DNA from: Bacteroidales bacterium
GTDB taxonomy: Bacteria > Bacteroidota > Bacteroidia > Bacteroidales > F082
Length of the DNA: 64,000 bases
Direction of reading: 5' to 3'
NCBI GenBank assembly: GCA_016936505.1
Contig: JAFGXS010000011.1
Span: 62,001-126,000, forward strand
Shown one piece after another: positions 50,029-60,668 of this stretch. The stretch's first letter is position 1; the number at the start of each line of letters is the position of its first letter. The position numbers and the translations under genes are program-made. The notes beneath the pieces are model-generated. The model had not been told where the DNA came from, made no database searches, and worked only from the letters and a program-made list of their open reading frames with translations.

Positions 50029-52443
50029 ATGTGGCAATTTTTAGTGAGGTTCATCCTTAGAAACAGACTGACAATTTTAATAGTAATTGGTTTGCTTACT
50101 GTTTTTATGGGATACGAAGGTTCCAAAGTAAAACTATCGTATGAATTGGCTAAAATGTTGCCTTCAACCGATCCCACAAGTATTGAATACAACAAGTTCA
50201 AGAAAGAATTCGGGCAAACCGGCGACGGAAGCGTAACTTTTGTTGCCGTTAAGGACCCACAACTTTTCACGTTATCTCATTTTACCGAATGGTATGACAT
50301 CACTCAGGAGCTCAGAAAAATAAAAGGAGTGAAACAGGTTGTTTCTTCTGCACGGGTATTTTCACTGGTTCGAAACGACAGCCTCCACAAATTTGAGTTC
50401 GTGAACCTTGTGCCTTTTAAACCTACAACACAACAGCAGGTTGATTCCATCAAAAACAAACTGTATAACCTGCCGATGTACGCTAACAGGCTTTATAACA
50501 GAGGGAATCATGTTCAAATGATTATGATTACTGTCGATAAAGACATCCTGAACTCAAAGAAACGCATCCCAATGATGCAAAAAATCACTGAAACGGTGAA
50601 CCAGTATGGTAATATGTTTCATGTTGACATGCGTTATTCAGGACTTCCTTATATCCGTACCATTCAAAGTAAGTTGATTCTGAATGAATCTTTCTTTTTT
50701 ATTTTTCTTTCCGCTTTTATCACATTTGTGCTTCTGTTTATCTTGTTCCGATCACTAAGAGCTGTTTTTTTTGCGATGGTTGTGGTGATTGTAGCCGTAA
50801 TATGGACCTTGGGAAGTATTACTTTATTAGGATATAAATTCACCATTCTTACCGGTGTATTGCCACCGCTTCTGATTGTTATCGGTGTGGAGAACTCCAT
50901 ATTCCTGTTAAACAAATATCTGGATGAAATCCGTCTGCACGGAAACAAAACCAAAGCTCTTTCTAGAATGATTACCCGCATTGGAAAGGCAAATCTGTTA
51001 ACCAATGCTACTACTGCGGTTGGTTTTGGTTCATTCATTATTACTTCCAATACATTCCTGGTTGAGTTTGGCATTGTAGCTACCATCAACATTCTGGCAA
51101 TTTATGTTCTGTCTATGTTGTTGTTGCCCATTCTTTTCAGTTATTTTCCGGTTCCCAAGGCCAAACATTTGAGACATCTGGAAAATGAAAAAGGCTTTAC
51201 TACAATTTTTGTAAAGAAAGTAACACACGTGGTTTTGAATTACAGAACCGTAACTTATATTGTCACCTTCTTATTGGTAGGTGCCGGAATTTATGGAGCC
51301 ACCTTACTCCGGACTACCGGATCAATTGTTGACGATTTATCAAAAAACAGCAAAATCAGAAAAGATCTCAGGTTTTTTGAACATAATTTTAAAGGGGTTA
51401 TGCCACTTGAAATTACTATTAACACAGAAAAACCCAACGGTGTTTTAAGATTATCCACCCTCAGAAAGATTAACCAGCTTCAGGACACACTAGCGTTGTA
51501 CCCCCAATTTGCACAACCTATTTCCATTGTTGAAATAGTTAAAGCTGCTAAACAGGCATTTTACCGTGGAAACCCAAAAATGTATACACTTCCCAATAGT
51601 CAGGAAAAGAATTTTATTATGTCTTACATCCCTGATTTTAGCAACAAAAAGAACAATCTGTTGAGTTCATTTGTGGATTCAAATTATCAGATTGCAAGGA
51701 TCTCGGTTCAAATGGAAAATGTGGGAACCAATGAAATTGACAGTATTTTACAGACCATAAAACCTAAAATAGATAAAATCTTTCCCCCTTCACATTACAA
51801 GGTTCATCTTACGGGAACCAGTGTTGTATTCTTGAAAAGCACAAACTATCTGGTTAAGAACTTATTTACCAGTTTATTGTTGGCCATATTTGCCATAACA
51901 CTGTTAATGTCGGTGATATTTTCATCATTAAAAATGATCATCATATCACTCATACCCAATGCTATACCCCTTATCTTAACCGCAGGTATGATGGGATATT
52001 TTGGCATCTCCATAAAACCCTCAACCATTATTATTTTTAGCATTGCTTTGGGGATCAGCGTGGATAATACCATTCATTTCCTTTCTCGCTACAGGCTTCA
52101 TTTAAAGTCGAACCGATGGAAAATTAAAGAGTCCGTTCTGGATGCGCTTAAAGAAACAGGCCACAGCATGATTTTTTCGGCAATCGTTTTGTTTTTTGGA
52201 TTCTTTATCTTCACGTTATCATCGTTTGGAGGAACACAGGCGTTAGGCTATCTGGTTTCCATCACCCTGTTAGTAGCCCTGTTTACAAACCTGATTGTGT
52301 TGCCGTCACTACTTATCACACTCAACAAATGGTTACTGACTTCCTCGTTCAAAAAGCCAGGGAAGATATCTATTGAGAGCGAACCCGAAGAAAACGATCA
52401 GATTGAAAAAATTGTAGAAGAAGAACTGGACAAAAAAGAATAA
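50029..52443 (+). CDS. MMPL/RND-superfamily exporter
   Basis: 804 aa, two blocks of TM helices; GVENSIFLLNKYLDE, GISVDNTIHFLSRYR. Confidence 0.92.
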   Translation: MWQFLVRFILRNRLTILIVIGLLTVFMGYEGSKVKLSYELAKMLPSTDPTSIEYNKFKKEFGQTGDGSVTFVAVKDPQLFTLSHFTEWYDITQELRKIKGVKQVVSSARVFSLVRNDSLHKFEFVNLVPFKPTTQQQVDSIKNKLYNLPMYANRLYNRGNHVQMIMITVDKDILNSKKRIPMMQKITETVNQYGNMFHVDMRYSGLPYIRTIQSKLILNESFFFIFLSAFITFVLLFILFRSLRAVFFAMVVVIVAVIWTLGSITLLGYKFTILTGVLPPLLIVIGVENSIFLLNKYLDEIRLHGNKTKALSRMITRIGKANLLTNATTAVGFGSFIITSNTFLVEFGIVATINILAIYVLSMLLLPILFSYFPVPKAKHLRHLENEKGFTTIFVKKVTHVVLNYRTVTYIVTFLLVGAGIYGATLLRTTGSIVDDLSKNSKIRKDLRFFEHNFKGVMPLEITINTEKPNGVLRLSTLRKINQLQDTLALYPQFAQPISIVEIVKAAKQAFYRGNPKMYTLPNSQEKNFIMSYIPDFSNKKNNLLSSFVDSNYQIARISVQMENVGTNEIDSILQTIKPKIDKIFPPSHYKVHLTGTSVVFLKSTNYLVKNLFTSLLLAIFAITLLMSVIFSSLKMIIISLIPNAIPLILTAGMMGYFGISIKPSTIIIFSIALGISVDNTIHFLSRYRLHLKSNRWKIKESVLDALKETGHSMIFSAIVLFFGFFIFTLSSFGGTQALGYLVSITLLVALFTNLIVLPSLLITLNKWLLTSSFKKPGKISIESEPEENDQIEKIVEEELDKKE

Positions 52444-52458
52444 CAAACCTATAAACCC

Positions 52459-53319
52459 ATGAAAGGCATTATTTTAGCCGGAGGATCAGGCACTAGACTT
52501 CATCCCTTAACATTGGCCGTTAGTAAACAGCTTATGCCCATTTATGACAAGCCAATGATTTATTATCCACTTTCCATTTTATTGATGGCCGGAATAAAAG
52601 ACATTCTGATTATTTCCACACCACACGACACTCCCAATTTTAAATTACTCTTGGGCGATGGTTCACGGATAGGATGCAATTTTGAATATGCCGTTCAGGA
52701 AGTTCCCAATGGTTTGGCTCAGGCCTTTGTTATTGGAGAAAAGTTTATTGGAGATGATAAAGTAGCTCTGGTTTTGGGCGACAATATTTTTTACGGAAGA
52801 GGACTGCATCAATTACTGATGGACAGTACTGATCCTTATGGAGGTCTGGTTTTTGCTTATCATGTTAAAGATCCTGAAAGATATGGTGTTGTTGAATTTG
52901 ATGATGACATGAACGCCCTTTCCATTGAAGAAAAACCTGTAAATCCCAAGTCCAGCTATGCTGTTCCAGGATTGTATTTTTATGATAACTCTGTCGTTGA
53001 GATTGCAAAAAATTTGGAGCCCAGTGCCAGAGGAGAATACGAAATTACTGATGTCAACAAACATTACCTGAAAGAAGGAAAACTTAAAGTCGGACTTTTA
53101 AGTCGTGGAACGGCCTGGCTCGACACCGGAACATTTGCTTCTCTTACTCAAGCTTCACAATTTGTTGAAGTGATTCAGGAAAGACAAAACCAGAAAATTA
53201 GCTGTATTGAAGAAATTGCTTACAAAAAAGGCTTCATCACCAAAGACCAACTTCGTGAAATTGCCCAACCTTTAATCAAAAGTGGTTACGGTCAGTATTT
53301 AATTGACTTAATTAAATAA
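52459..53319 (+). CDS. rfbA: Glucose-1-phosphate thymidylyltransferase
   Basis: [59 protein letters not shown]. Confidence 0.96.
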   Translation: MKGIILAGGSGTRLHPLTLAVSKQLMPIYDKPMIYYPLSILLMAGIKDILIISTPHDTPNFKLLLGDGSRIGCNFEYAVQEVPNGLAQAFVIGEKFIGDDKVALVLGDNIFYGRGLHQLLMDSTDPYGGLVFAYHVKDPERYGVVEFDDDMNALSIEEKPVNPKSSYAVPGLYFYDNSVVEIAKNLEPSARGEYEITDVNKHYLKEGKLKVGLLSRGTAWLDTGTFASLTQASQFVEVIQERQNQKISCIEEIAYKKGFITKDQLREIAQPLIKSGYGQYLIDLIK

Positions 53320-53321
53320 TT

Positions 53322-54308
53322 ATGGCAAAACAAATGTATACGTTCGAAGAGCTTTACACCATCTTCTCGGAAGAGCTTAAAAAGCAAAACTTCAGCAAAA
53401 GCCCGAAAGAACTATACGAACCCATTATTTACACCATTTCACAATCGGGTAAGCGGCTACGACCCATCTTTACTTTAATGGCTTGTGATTTGTTTGGTTG
53501 CGACATCAACAAGGCTATGAATCAAGCCATAGCCATTGAACTTCTGCACAATTTTACATTGATTCACGATGACATTATGGACGAAGCACCTGTAAGACAC
53601 GGACAGGAAACTGTGCATATGAAATGGAATCAGAATCTTGCAATTTTAGCCGGAGATACCATGTATGCCCTGGCCTACAAATATGCTTTGAATGCTGAAT
53701 TGAATATTTTACCTACGTTGATGCACACCTTCAATAACACAGCCCTAGAAGCTTGTGAAGGGCAACAGATGGACATCAATTTTGAAAAAAGAGAAATTGT
53801 TTCGCTTGACGAATACCTTTTAATGATCAAGTATAAAACTGCTGTTCTTTTTGGTGCCAGTATGCACATTGGCGGAATCATTGCCAAAGCTGAAGATGAA
53901 GATATTGAACATCTTTACCAGTACGGCTTAAATATTGGATTAGCTTTTCAGCTGAAAGACGATTTGCTTGATTTGTATGGACAAACTGCAAACTTTGGTA
54001 AAAAAACAGGAATTGACATCATTGAAGGAAAGAAGACCTTTTTATATATTAAAGCACTTGAACTGGCTGACGAAGAAACCAGAAAGCAACTGACTCATCA
54101 CTATCGTAACGCTCACCCGGATCGGGAACAAAAAATAGCCGATGTCAAAAATATTTTCGATCAACTTAATATCGAAGACATTACCCAGAAAACAATAGAG
54201 GATTACTTAAACAACAGCTTATTTCATCTGGAACAGGTAAACAGACCCAAAGAAAACAAGCTGATACTTGAAAATCTGGCTAAAAAACTTATGTTCAGAG
54301 AAAAATAG
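53322..54308 (+). CDS. Polyprenyl diphosphate synthase
   Basis: SGKRLRPIFTLMA; LIHDDIMDEAPVRHGQETVH; FQLKDDLLDLYG. Confidence 0.93.
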   Translation: MAKQMYTFEELYTIFSEELKKQNFSKSPKELYEPIIYTISQSGKRLRPIFTLMACDLFGCDINKAMNQAIAIELLHNFTLIHDDIMDEAPVRHGQETVHMKWNQNLAILAGDTMYALAYKYALNAELNILPTLMHTFNNTALEACEGQQMDINFEKREIVSLDEYLLMIKYKTAVLFGASMHIGGIIAKAEDEDIEHLYQYGLNIGLAFQLKDDLLDLYGQTANFGKKTGIDIIEGKKTFLYIKALELADEETRKQLTHHYRNAHPDREQKIADVKNIFDQLNIEDITQKTIEDYLNNSLFHLEQVNRPKENKLILENLAKKLMFREK

Positions 54309-54310
54309 AG

Positions 54311-56236
54311 TTAAAACTTTTCCAGTTTTGTATGAACCTCTTCCCAGGAAAGATAGTATTGTTCAATATCTTTCTGAACACGGGCATGTTCTTGATACAA
54401 GCTGCCATCAGCAATCTCATCAGAATATTTCTCCGGGTCAGATAGTTTGTTATTGAGTTTTTCTAGTAATAACTCACTATTTTCAATTTGCTGTTCAATT
54501 TTTTCCAGTTCACCTTGAAGTTTCCTACGGGCACGTTCCTTTTCCTTTCTTTCCTGCCAGTCATTTTTGGTATTGGAAGAATTACCGTTTTCTTCTTTAG
54601 CTTCCGGTTTTTGATCCTGAATGTTTAACTCATTTCTTTTCTTTTCAAGGTACTGTTCAAACCCCCCTCTGAACTCTTTGATCTTGTGATTTCTGAACTC
54701 ATACATACGTTCTGTCAAACCCTGAATAAAGTCACGATCATGGGAAACCAGAATCAGGGTTCCGTCATATTCAATTAAAGCCCTTTTTAAAATATCCTTT
54801 GACAACAAATCGAGGTGGTTTGTCGGTTCATCCAGCACCAGCAAATTATGAGGTTCTAACAATAGCTTGGCCAGTGAAAGTCGGGCCTTTTCACCCCCCG
54901 ACAAAACAGAAACCTTTTTGTCTGTATCTTCTCCACTAAATAAAAAAGATCCCAAAATTGACTTAACATGCTTCCTGACCTCTCCTACGGCCAAATCATC
55001 CAGCGATTCAAAAATTGTTTTTTGAGGATTTAACATTTCCCACTGATCCTGGGCATAATACCCCATGGAAACATTATGCCCGAATTTCAGGTCTCCATCA
55101 AAATCCAATTGCTTCGCAATAATCTTAAGCAGCGTTGTTTTCCCTTCACCATTTCGGCCAACAAAAGCCACTTTCTCATTTTTCAGAATATGAAACTCCA
55201 GTTGATCCAAAACAAGCTTACTTCCATATAACTTAGAAACCGAATTTCCTTCAACAACTACTTTTCCACTTCTGGGAGCCGGGGGAAAACGAAAATGCAT
55301 TCCCGAATGATCCAACTCATCCGGAGTAAGATCATCAAGCTTTTCGAGCATTTTTATTCTGGATTGTACCTGTTTAGCTTTAGTTGATTTATACCTGAAC
55401 CTGTCTATAAAATCTTCCGTGTCCTTGATATACTTTTGTTGGTTGTTATAAGCTGCTTTTTGCTGTTCCTGTCGTTCCTCTCTTAACTCGAGATATTGCG
55501 AATACGGAACCTTATAATCATATATTTTCCCATTATTGATCTCCAGTGTTCTGTTGGTCAGGTTATCCAGAAAAGTACGATCGTGCGAAACAAGCAACAC
55601 CGAATAAGGATAATTACTCAGGAATTGCTCCAGCCACTGAATAGCATCAATATCAAGGTGGTTTGTGGGTTCATCAAGCAAAAGCAAATGGGGTTGCAAC
55701 AACAGTAACTTTGCTAACTCCATACGCATTTGCCATCCGGGACTAAAGATTTGAACCGGTTTCGATAGTTCCACCTCCTGAAATCCCAAACCTTTGAGCA
55801 CCTTTACAGCCATTCCTTCGAGTCTGCTTTCATCGTGATGCGACAACTGCTGCTGGATCACATCCATGTGTTCTATCAGTTTCAGGTAACCTGCACTTTC
55901 GTAATCTGTTCTTTCAACCAGTTCATTTTGCAGTTTTTCATACTCCTTTTTAAGCTTCACTACAAAATCAAAAGCCGTGAGTGTTTCATCCAGAACACTT
56001 TTTTCGCTTTTAATCATTTTTTCCTGAGGAAGATACCCCATCAAATTGCCTTCAGGAAAAGAAACCATACCCGATGTTGGTTCCATTTCTCCGGACAGAA
56101 TCCGCAGCATAGTTGTTTTTCCAGCCCCGTTTTTTCCTGCGAGACCAATTCTTTCTTTCGGAGAAACCGTAAAAGAAATCTGGTCGAAAAGAGCCGATCC
56201 GCCAAATTCAACCCTAAGATTTTCAACTGAAATCAT
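54311..56236 (-). CDS. ABC-F family ATP-binding protein
   Basis: Two ABC cassettes: GKNGAGKTTMLRIL, LLLDEPTNHLDIDAIQWLE; GRNGEGKTTLLKII, LSGGEKARLSLAKLL. Confidence 0.95.
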   Translation of the reverse strand: MISVENLRVEFGGSALFDQISFTVSPKERIGLAGKNGAGKTTMLRILSGEMEPTSGMVSFPEGNLMGYLPQEKMIKSEKSVLDETLTAFDFVVKLKKEYEKLQNELVERTDYESAGYLKLIEHMDVIQQQLSHHDESRLEGMAVKVLKGLGFQEVELSKPVQIFSPGWQMRMELAKLLLLQPHLLLLDEPTNHLDIDAIQWLEQFLSNYPYSVLLVSHDRTFLDNLTNRTLEINNGKIYDYKVPYSQYLELREERQEQQKAAYNNQQKYIKDTEDFIDRFRYKSTKAKQVQSRIKMLEKLDDLTPDELDHSGMHFRFPPAPRSGKVVVEGNSVSKLYGSKLVLDQLEFHILKNEKVAFVGRNGEGKTTLLKIIAKQLDFDGDLKFGHNVSMGYYAQDQWEMLNPQKTIFESLDDLAVGEVRKHVKSILGSFLFSGEDTDKKVSVLSGGEKARLSLAKLLLEPHNLLVLDEPTNHLDLLSKDILKRALIEYDGTLILVSHDRDFIQGLTERMYEFRNHKIKEFRGGFEQYLEKKRNELNIQDQKPEAKEENGNSSNTKNDWQERKEKERARRKLQGELEKIEQQIENSELLLEKLNNKLSDPEKYSDEIADGSLYQEHARVQKDIEQYYLSWEEVHTKLEKF

Positions 56237-56383
56237 TCAAAAAAGTTTTATGCAAAAATACCAATTCAATTCAAGCAACAGGTTCTAAAAAAAGGATAAA
56301 AAAACCATTCAAATCAACCTGACCCTGCAACTGTCACAAAAAATAAACTAAATTTGAAGCAAATTTATTAATCAATCAAAGAG

Positions 56384-56764
56384 ATGAACATTCCTGAAAA
56401 TTTAAAGTACTCAAGAGATCACGAATGGATCAAAGTTGAAGGCGATGAAGCCTTTATTGGCATCACTGATTTTGCCCAAAAAGAATTGGGTGATATCGTA
56501 TTCGTAGAAGTTGAAACCGTTGAGGAAACCCTGGATAAAGAAGAAGTTTTTGGAACCGTGGAAGCAGTAAAAACAGTTTCTGACTTGTTACTTCCTGTAA
56601 GCGGAACCATTCTGGAGTTAAACGAAGATCTGGATAACGAACCCGAACTGATCAACAAAGACCCCTACGGTAAAGGCTGGATCATTAAAATGAAAATCAC
56701 TGATCCGTCAGAATTAGATGATTTGCTTGATGCAACCGCATACAAAGAACTTACCGAAGCATAG
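56384..56764 (+). CDS. gcvH: Glycine cleavage system H protein
   Basis: [52 protein letters not shown]. Confidence 0.97.
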   Translation: MNIPENLKYSRDHEWIKVEGDEAFIGITDFAQKELGDIVFVEVETVEETLDKEEVFGTVEAVKTVSDLLLPVSGTILELNEDLDNEPELINKDPYGKGWIIKMKITDPSELDDLLDATAYKELTEA

Positions 56765-56769
56765 ACCTG

Positions 56770-57180
56770 ATGCTTAAGAAATTATGGCCGGCAACATTAT
56801 GTTCCTTATTAATCCTGATATTAACTGGAATGCCTGGGAACTATATTCCCCACATCAGTAACTTCTGGGAATGGATTAGTATCGACAAGCTTGTGCATCT
56901 TTTTATTTTTGGTGTTCTTGTTTTTTTAATTCTTTACGGTTTCAGAGATCAGTATTTTAGCAGTACCAAAAAATATTTATTTGGCATAATTTCTGTAGTA
57001 ATAACTTCGTTGTATGGAATGATTACTGAGATACTGCAACATTACGTTTTTACAGGCCGCAGTGGTAATCGGTTTGATTTTTATGCTGATGCAACAGGAG
57101 CTCTCATCGGATGGCTGGTATTTTATCTGTTGTTTCGAAAAAAAAATCAACGCCTTACAAAGCAAAGAAAAATAAATTGA
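56770..57180 (+). CDS. VanZ-family membrane protein
   Basis: SIDKLVHLFIFGVLVFLIL; EILQHYVFTGRSGNRFDFYADATGALIGW. Confidence 0.85.
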   Translation: MLKKLWPATLCSLLILILTGMPGNYIPHISNFWEWISIDKLVHLFIFGVLVFLILYGFRDQYFSSTKKYLFGIISVVITSLYGMITEILQHYVFTGRSGNRFDFYADATGALIGWLVFYLLFRKKNQRLTKQRKIN

Positions 57181-57221
57181 TTAATTTAGCCCCGGAAAAT
57201 AATTGACTAAAGTAAAAAACG

Positions 57222-57896
57222 ATGGATTCGAGAAAATCTCTAAAAGCTGATCTGGAAGCCAAAAAAGCCATTTTCTTTGAAATTGGCCTCGTTGTTGTAT
57301 TAGCACTCGTTTATTTCTCATTAAACGCTAAAAGCTATGAACAACGTAAAGCAGTCCTTGTTCAGCAACAGGTTCAAAAAGCGCCGGAGGAAATGGTTCC
57401 TATTACCGAGCAGAAAGTTAAACCACCTCCACCACCTCCTCCAAAGCAAGTTACTCAGATTAAAATCGTAAGTAACGATGTTAAAATTGACGACAATGTT
57501 GACATTGATGTTAATGCTGATATGAATACAAAAGTTGCTCAATACACACCTCCAATGCAGGAAGAAGATGTTCAGGAACAACCTATTTTTACTGTTGTTG
57601 AAGATAAACCTTCATTCCCTGGTGGCGAAGGTGCATTAATGAAATATCTGGCTACACATATTCAATACCCTTCTTTAGCCAAAGAAAGTGGTATTCAGGG
57701 TCGTGTATTTATCAGCTTTGTTGTTGAACCTTCCGGTATGATCGATCACGTAAAAGTGCTTCGTGGTATTGGTGGTGGATGCGATGAAGAAGCTATAAGA
57801 GTTGTAAAAAGCATGCCTAAATGGGTTCCGGGTAAACAACGTGGAAAACCTGTCAGGGTTGCCTTTACACTGCCTATCAACTTTAAACTTGAGTAG
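57222..57896 (+). CDS. tonB: Energy transducer TonB
   Basis: N-terminal TM, PPPPPPPKQV proline segment, C-terminal FPGGEGALMKYLATHIQYPSLAKESGIQGRVFISFVVEPSG. Confidence 0.93.
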   Translation: MDSRKSLKADLEAKKAIFFEIGLVVVLALVYFSLNAKSYEQRKAVLVQQQVQKAPEEMVPITEQKVKPPPPPPPKQVTQIKIVSNDVKIDDNVDIDVNADMNTKVAQYTPPMQEEDVQEQPIFTVVEDKPSFPGGEGALMKYLATHIQYPSLAKESGIQGRVFISFVVEPSGMIDHVKVLRGIGGGCDEEAIRVVKSMPKWVPGKQRGKPVRVAFTLPINFKLE

Positions 57897-57914
57897 TCAG
57901 TCTTTTGAAAATAT

Positions 57915-57950
57915 AAAAAAAATACCGGTCATATGGCCGGTATTTTTTTT
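57915..57950 (+). terminator. Intrinsic terminator after first tonB
   Basis: AAAAAAATACCGG...CCGGTATTTTTTTT. Confidence 0.85.
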
Positions 57951-58104
57951 ATACCCATACTAACAAGATTTTTTTAATATTCCTGCCATTTTACCTTAAC
58001 ATTATATTATTTATGAACTGGTAAAAAATACCGAATACAATATTCTGACAACTAAATGCGTTATAGATGAACAGTTTACCTATTGTTCAACCAAAATTAC
58101 AACC

Positions 58105-58773
58105 ATGAACCCAAGAAAATCTCCTTCGGCAAACCTAGAAAACAAGAAAGCAATCTTTTTTGAAATTGGTTTAATCGTTGTTTTGGCCATGATTTATTTT
58201 TCTTTAAATGCCAAAAGCTATAAGACCTACAAACCTGTGTTAGCTGATCTGCACGTTCATAATATGACTGAAGAAATGGCTCCAATAACAACACAGCAAG
58301 AGAAAAAGCCTATACTCGCCCCAAAGCAATTCATGCAAATCAGAATTGTAGACAATAATGTAAATGCAGACGATAAGGTTATTATTGATGCAGGCGTATA
58401 CGATGATACAAGAGTACCAGACTATGCACCGACTTCTGAAGAAAATGTTGCCGAGAAACGTATTTTTATTGCAGTTCAGAAAAAACCAACATTCCCTGGC
58501 GGTGAAGCTACTTTAATGAATTATCTCAGTTCACATATCAACTACCCTGAACTTGCAAGAGAAACCGGTGTTCAGGGTAAGGTATATCTTAAATTTGTAG
58601 TAGAACCCAACGGAAAAATATCAAATGTTGAAGTAATCAGAGGGATTGGAGCGGGCTGCGACGAAGAAGCGATACGTGTTGTAAAAAATATGCCCAGATG
58701 GAATCCGGGAATGCAAATGGGAAAACCTGTCAGAGTAGCTTTTTCCCTTGCCGTAAATTTCAGACTACAATAA
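58105..58773 (+). CDS. Energy transducer TonB paralogue lacking the proline-rich segment
   Basis: Aligns end-to-end with upstream TonB (LENKKAIFFEIGLIVVLAMIYFSLNAKSY; FPGGEATLMNYLSSHINYPELARETGVQGKV). Confidence 0.9.
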   Translation: MNPRKSPSANLENKKAIFFEIGLIVVLAMIYFSLNAKSYKTYKPVLADLHVHNMTEEMAPITTQQEKKPILAPKQFMQIRIVDNNVNADDKVIIDAGVYDDTRVPDYAPTSEENVAEKRIFIAVQKKPTFPGGEATLMNYLSSHINYPELARETGVQGKVYLKFVVEPNGKISNVEVIRGIGAGCDEEAIRVVKNMPRWNPGMQMGKPVRVAFSLAVNFRLQ

Positions 58774-58784
58774 AGTAATGAAAT

Positions 58785-58811
58785 AAAAGGGGTTCCGCTG
58801 GCCCCCCTTTT
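58785..58811. terminator. Terminator hairpin between convergent tonB paralogue and uvrC
   Basis: AAAAGGGG...CCCCTTTT. Confidence 0.7.
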
Positions 58812-60609
58812 ATTTATTATGAAAGTACTGATAAACTATTGCTGCAGAAGACTTTCCTACAACAGGTATTAACTCTTTCTCATTTGCCTTACTAATATTT
58901 TTTACCGATTTAAATTTCCACAACAACTTTTTTGCTGTCATTTCGCCTACACCAGGAATAGATGTAAGTTCCGATTTCAAAGTACCGGTTTGCCTCCTTT
59001 TTCTGTGGTGGGTTATTCCAAAGCGGTGGGCTTCATCTCTTAACTGTTGAATAATCCTGAGTGTTTCCGATTTCTTATCCAGATACAAAGGAAACGGATC
59101 ATTCGGATAATACAATTCTTCCAGCTTTTTCGCAATACCAATAATAGTTACTTTGCCATACAAATTCAGCTTTTTCAAACTTTTCACGGCTGAGCTCAAT
59201 TGCCCTTTGCCACCATCCACAACAATAAGCTGAGGCAATGGTTTTTCTTCATTCAACAAACGTCCGTAACGCCGCAGAATAATCTCCTCCATAGAAGCAA
59301 AGTCATTCGGCCCTTCAACGGTTTTGATATTGAAATGACGGTATTCTTTTTTATTTGGCTTACCATTCACAAACTGAACCATAGAGGCTACCGGATATGA
59401 ACCCTGAAAATTGGAATTGTCGAAACACTCAATAGTTACAGGAAGCTCGTTCATTCTTAAATCTTCCTTCATCCTTTCCAGCACTTTATTGGCATATTTC
59501 TCCGGATCAAGCCACTGTTGCTGTTTAATGCGTTCTAAACGATAATATCCGGCATTTCTTTCACTCAAATCCAACAATTGCTTTTTGTCGCCACGTTGAG
59601 GAACAGTAATCTTAACATCAAAAGGCAATTCCAATTCAAAAGGTAATATAATCTCACCCGACGTATTCCCAAATCTTTCCCTCAAATCCACAACCGAAAA
59701 TTGAAGCATTTCTTCAGGAGATTCATCCAGCTTTTTCTTTACTTCAACAGTATGAACCTGAACAACAGAACCCTGAACAACACGCAGAAAATTTACGTAA
59801 GCTGTATCAGAATCAGCAACAATAGAAAACACATCCACATTACTGATTTTTGGATTAACAATTGTAGACTTACTTTTATAGCGTTCAAGTATTTCAAGCT
59901 TTTCCTTTACCTGTTGGGCTTTCTCAAACTCCATATTACCGGAAAACTGCATCATAAGTTTTTGCAACTCCCCGATTACTTCATTCAGGTTTCCCTTAAT
60001 TATTGCACGAACCTGATCAATCGTTATTTGATAGTCTTCCAGTGTTTGCAATCCCTCACAGGGGCCTAAACAATTACCTAAATGATATTCAAGACAGACC
60101 TTATACTTTCCCTTATCAATATTTTTCTGATCCAGGTTAAGGTTACAGGTACGTATTGGATACAACTGCCGGGTAATATCCAGCAGTGTTTTCATCATTT
60201 TAACAGAAGCATACGGACCAAAATATTCAGAACCATCATTTATCGGATGTCGGGTAGAAAAAACGCGGGGAAAAGATTCTTTTTTGATGCAAATCCATGG
60301 AAAGGTTTTGTCATCTTTCAGCATAATATTATAACGCGGCTGATGTTTCTTAATCAGATTATTTTCCAGCAACAATGCATCCAGCTCTGTTTCTGTTATT
60401 ATATACTGAATATCGGCTATCTTTTTAACCAGAACCCGCACTTTTCCGCTTTCCGGTTCTTTATTAAAATAACTTGAAACCCTTTTTTTTAGATTCTTGG
60501 CCTTTCCGACATAAATAATCTTTCCGGTTTTATCATAATAGCGGTATACTCCCGGTTTTCCGGGAAGTGTTTTTAAGATAGCCATTAATGATTCTGAAAG
60601 GTCTTTCAC
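58810..60609 (-). CDS. uvrC: Excinuclease ABC subunit C
   Basis: LPGKPGVYRYYDKTGKIIYVGKAKNLKKRVSSYF; RDEAHRFGITHHR; helix-hairpin-helix C-terminus. Confidence 0.96.
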   Translation of the reverse strand: MKDLSESLMAILKTLPGKPGVYRYYDKTGKIIYVGKAKNLKKRVSSYFNKEPESGKVRVLVKKIADIQYIITETELDALLLENNLIKKHQPRYNIMLKDDKTFPWICIKKESFPRVFSTRHPINDGSEYFGPYASVKMMKTLLDITRQLYPIRTCNLNLDQKNIDKGKYKVCLEYHLGNCLGPCEGLQTLEDYQITIDQVRAIIKGNLNEVIGELQKLMMQFSGNMEFEKAQQVKEKLEILERYKSKSTIVNPKISNVDVFSIVADSDTAYVNFLRVVQGSVVQVHTVEVKKKLDESPEEMLQFSVVDLRERFGNTSGEIILPFELELPFDVKITVPQRGDKKQLLDLSERNAGYYRLERIKQQQWLDPEKYANKVLERMKEDLRMNELPVTIECFDNSNFQGSYPVASMVQFVNGKPNKKEYRHFNIKTVEGPNDFASMEEIILRRYGRLLNEEKPLPQLIVVDGGKGQLSSAVKSLKKLNLYGKVTIIGIAKKLEELYYPNDPFPLYLDKKSETLRIIQQLRDEAHRFGITHHRKRRQTGTLKSELTSIPGVGEMTAKKLLWKFKSVKNISKANEKELIPVVGKSSAAIVYQYFHNK

Positions 60610-60668
60610 AGCAATTGCCTTTTATTAAGGAGCAAAATTAAAGAAATTGGTGAATTGATAAGCCCAGG

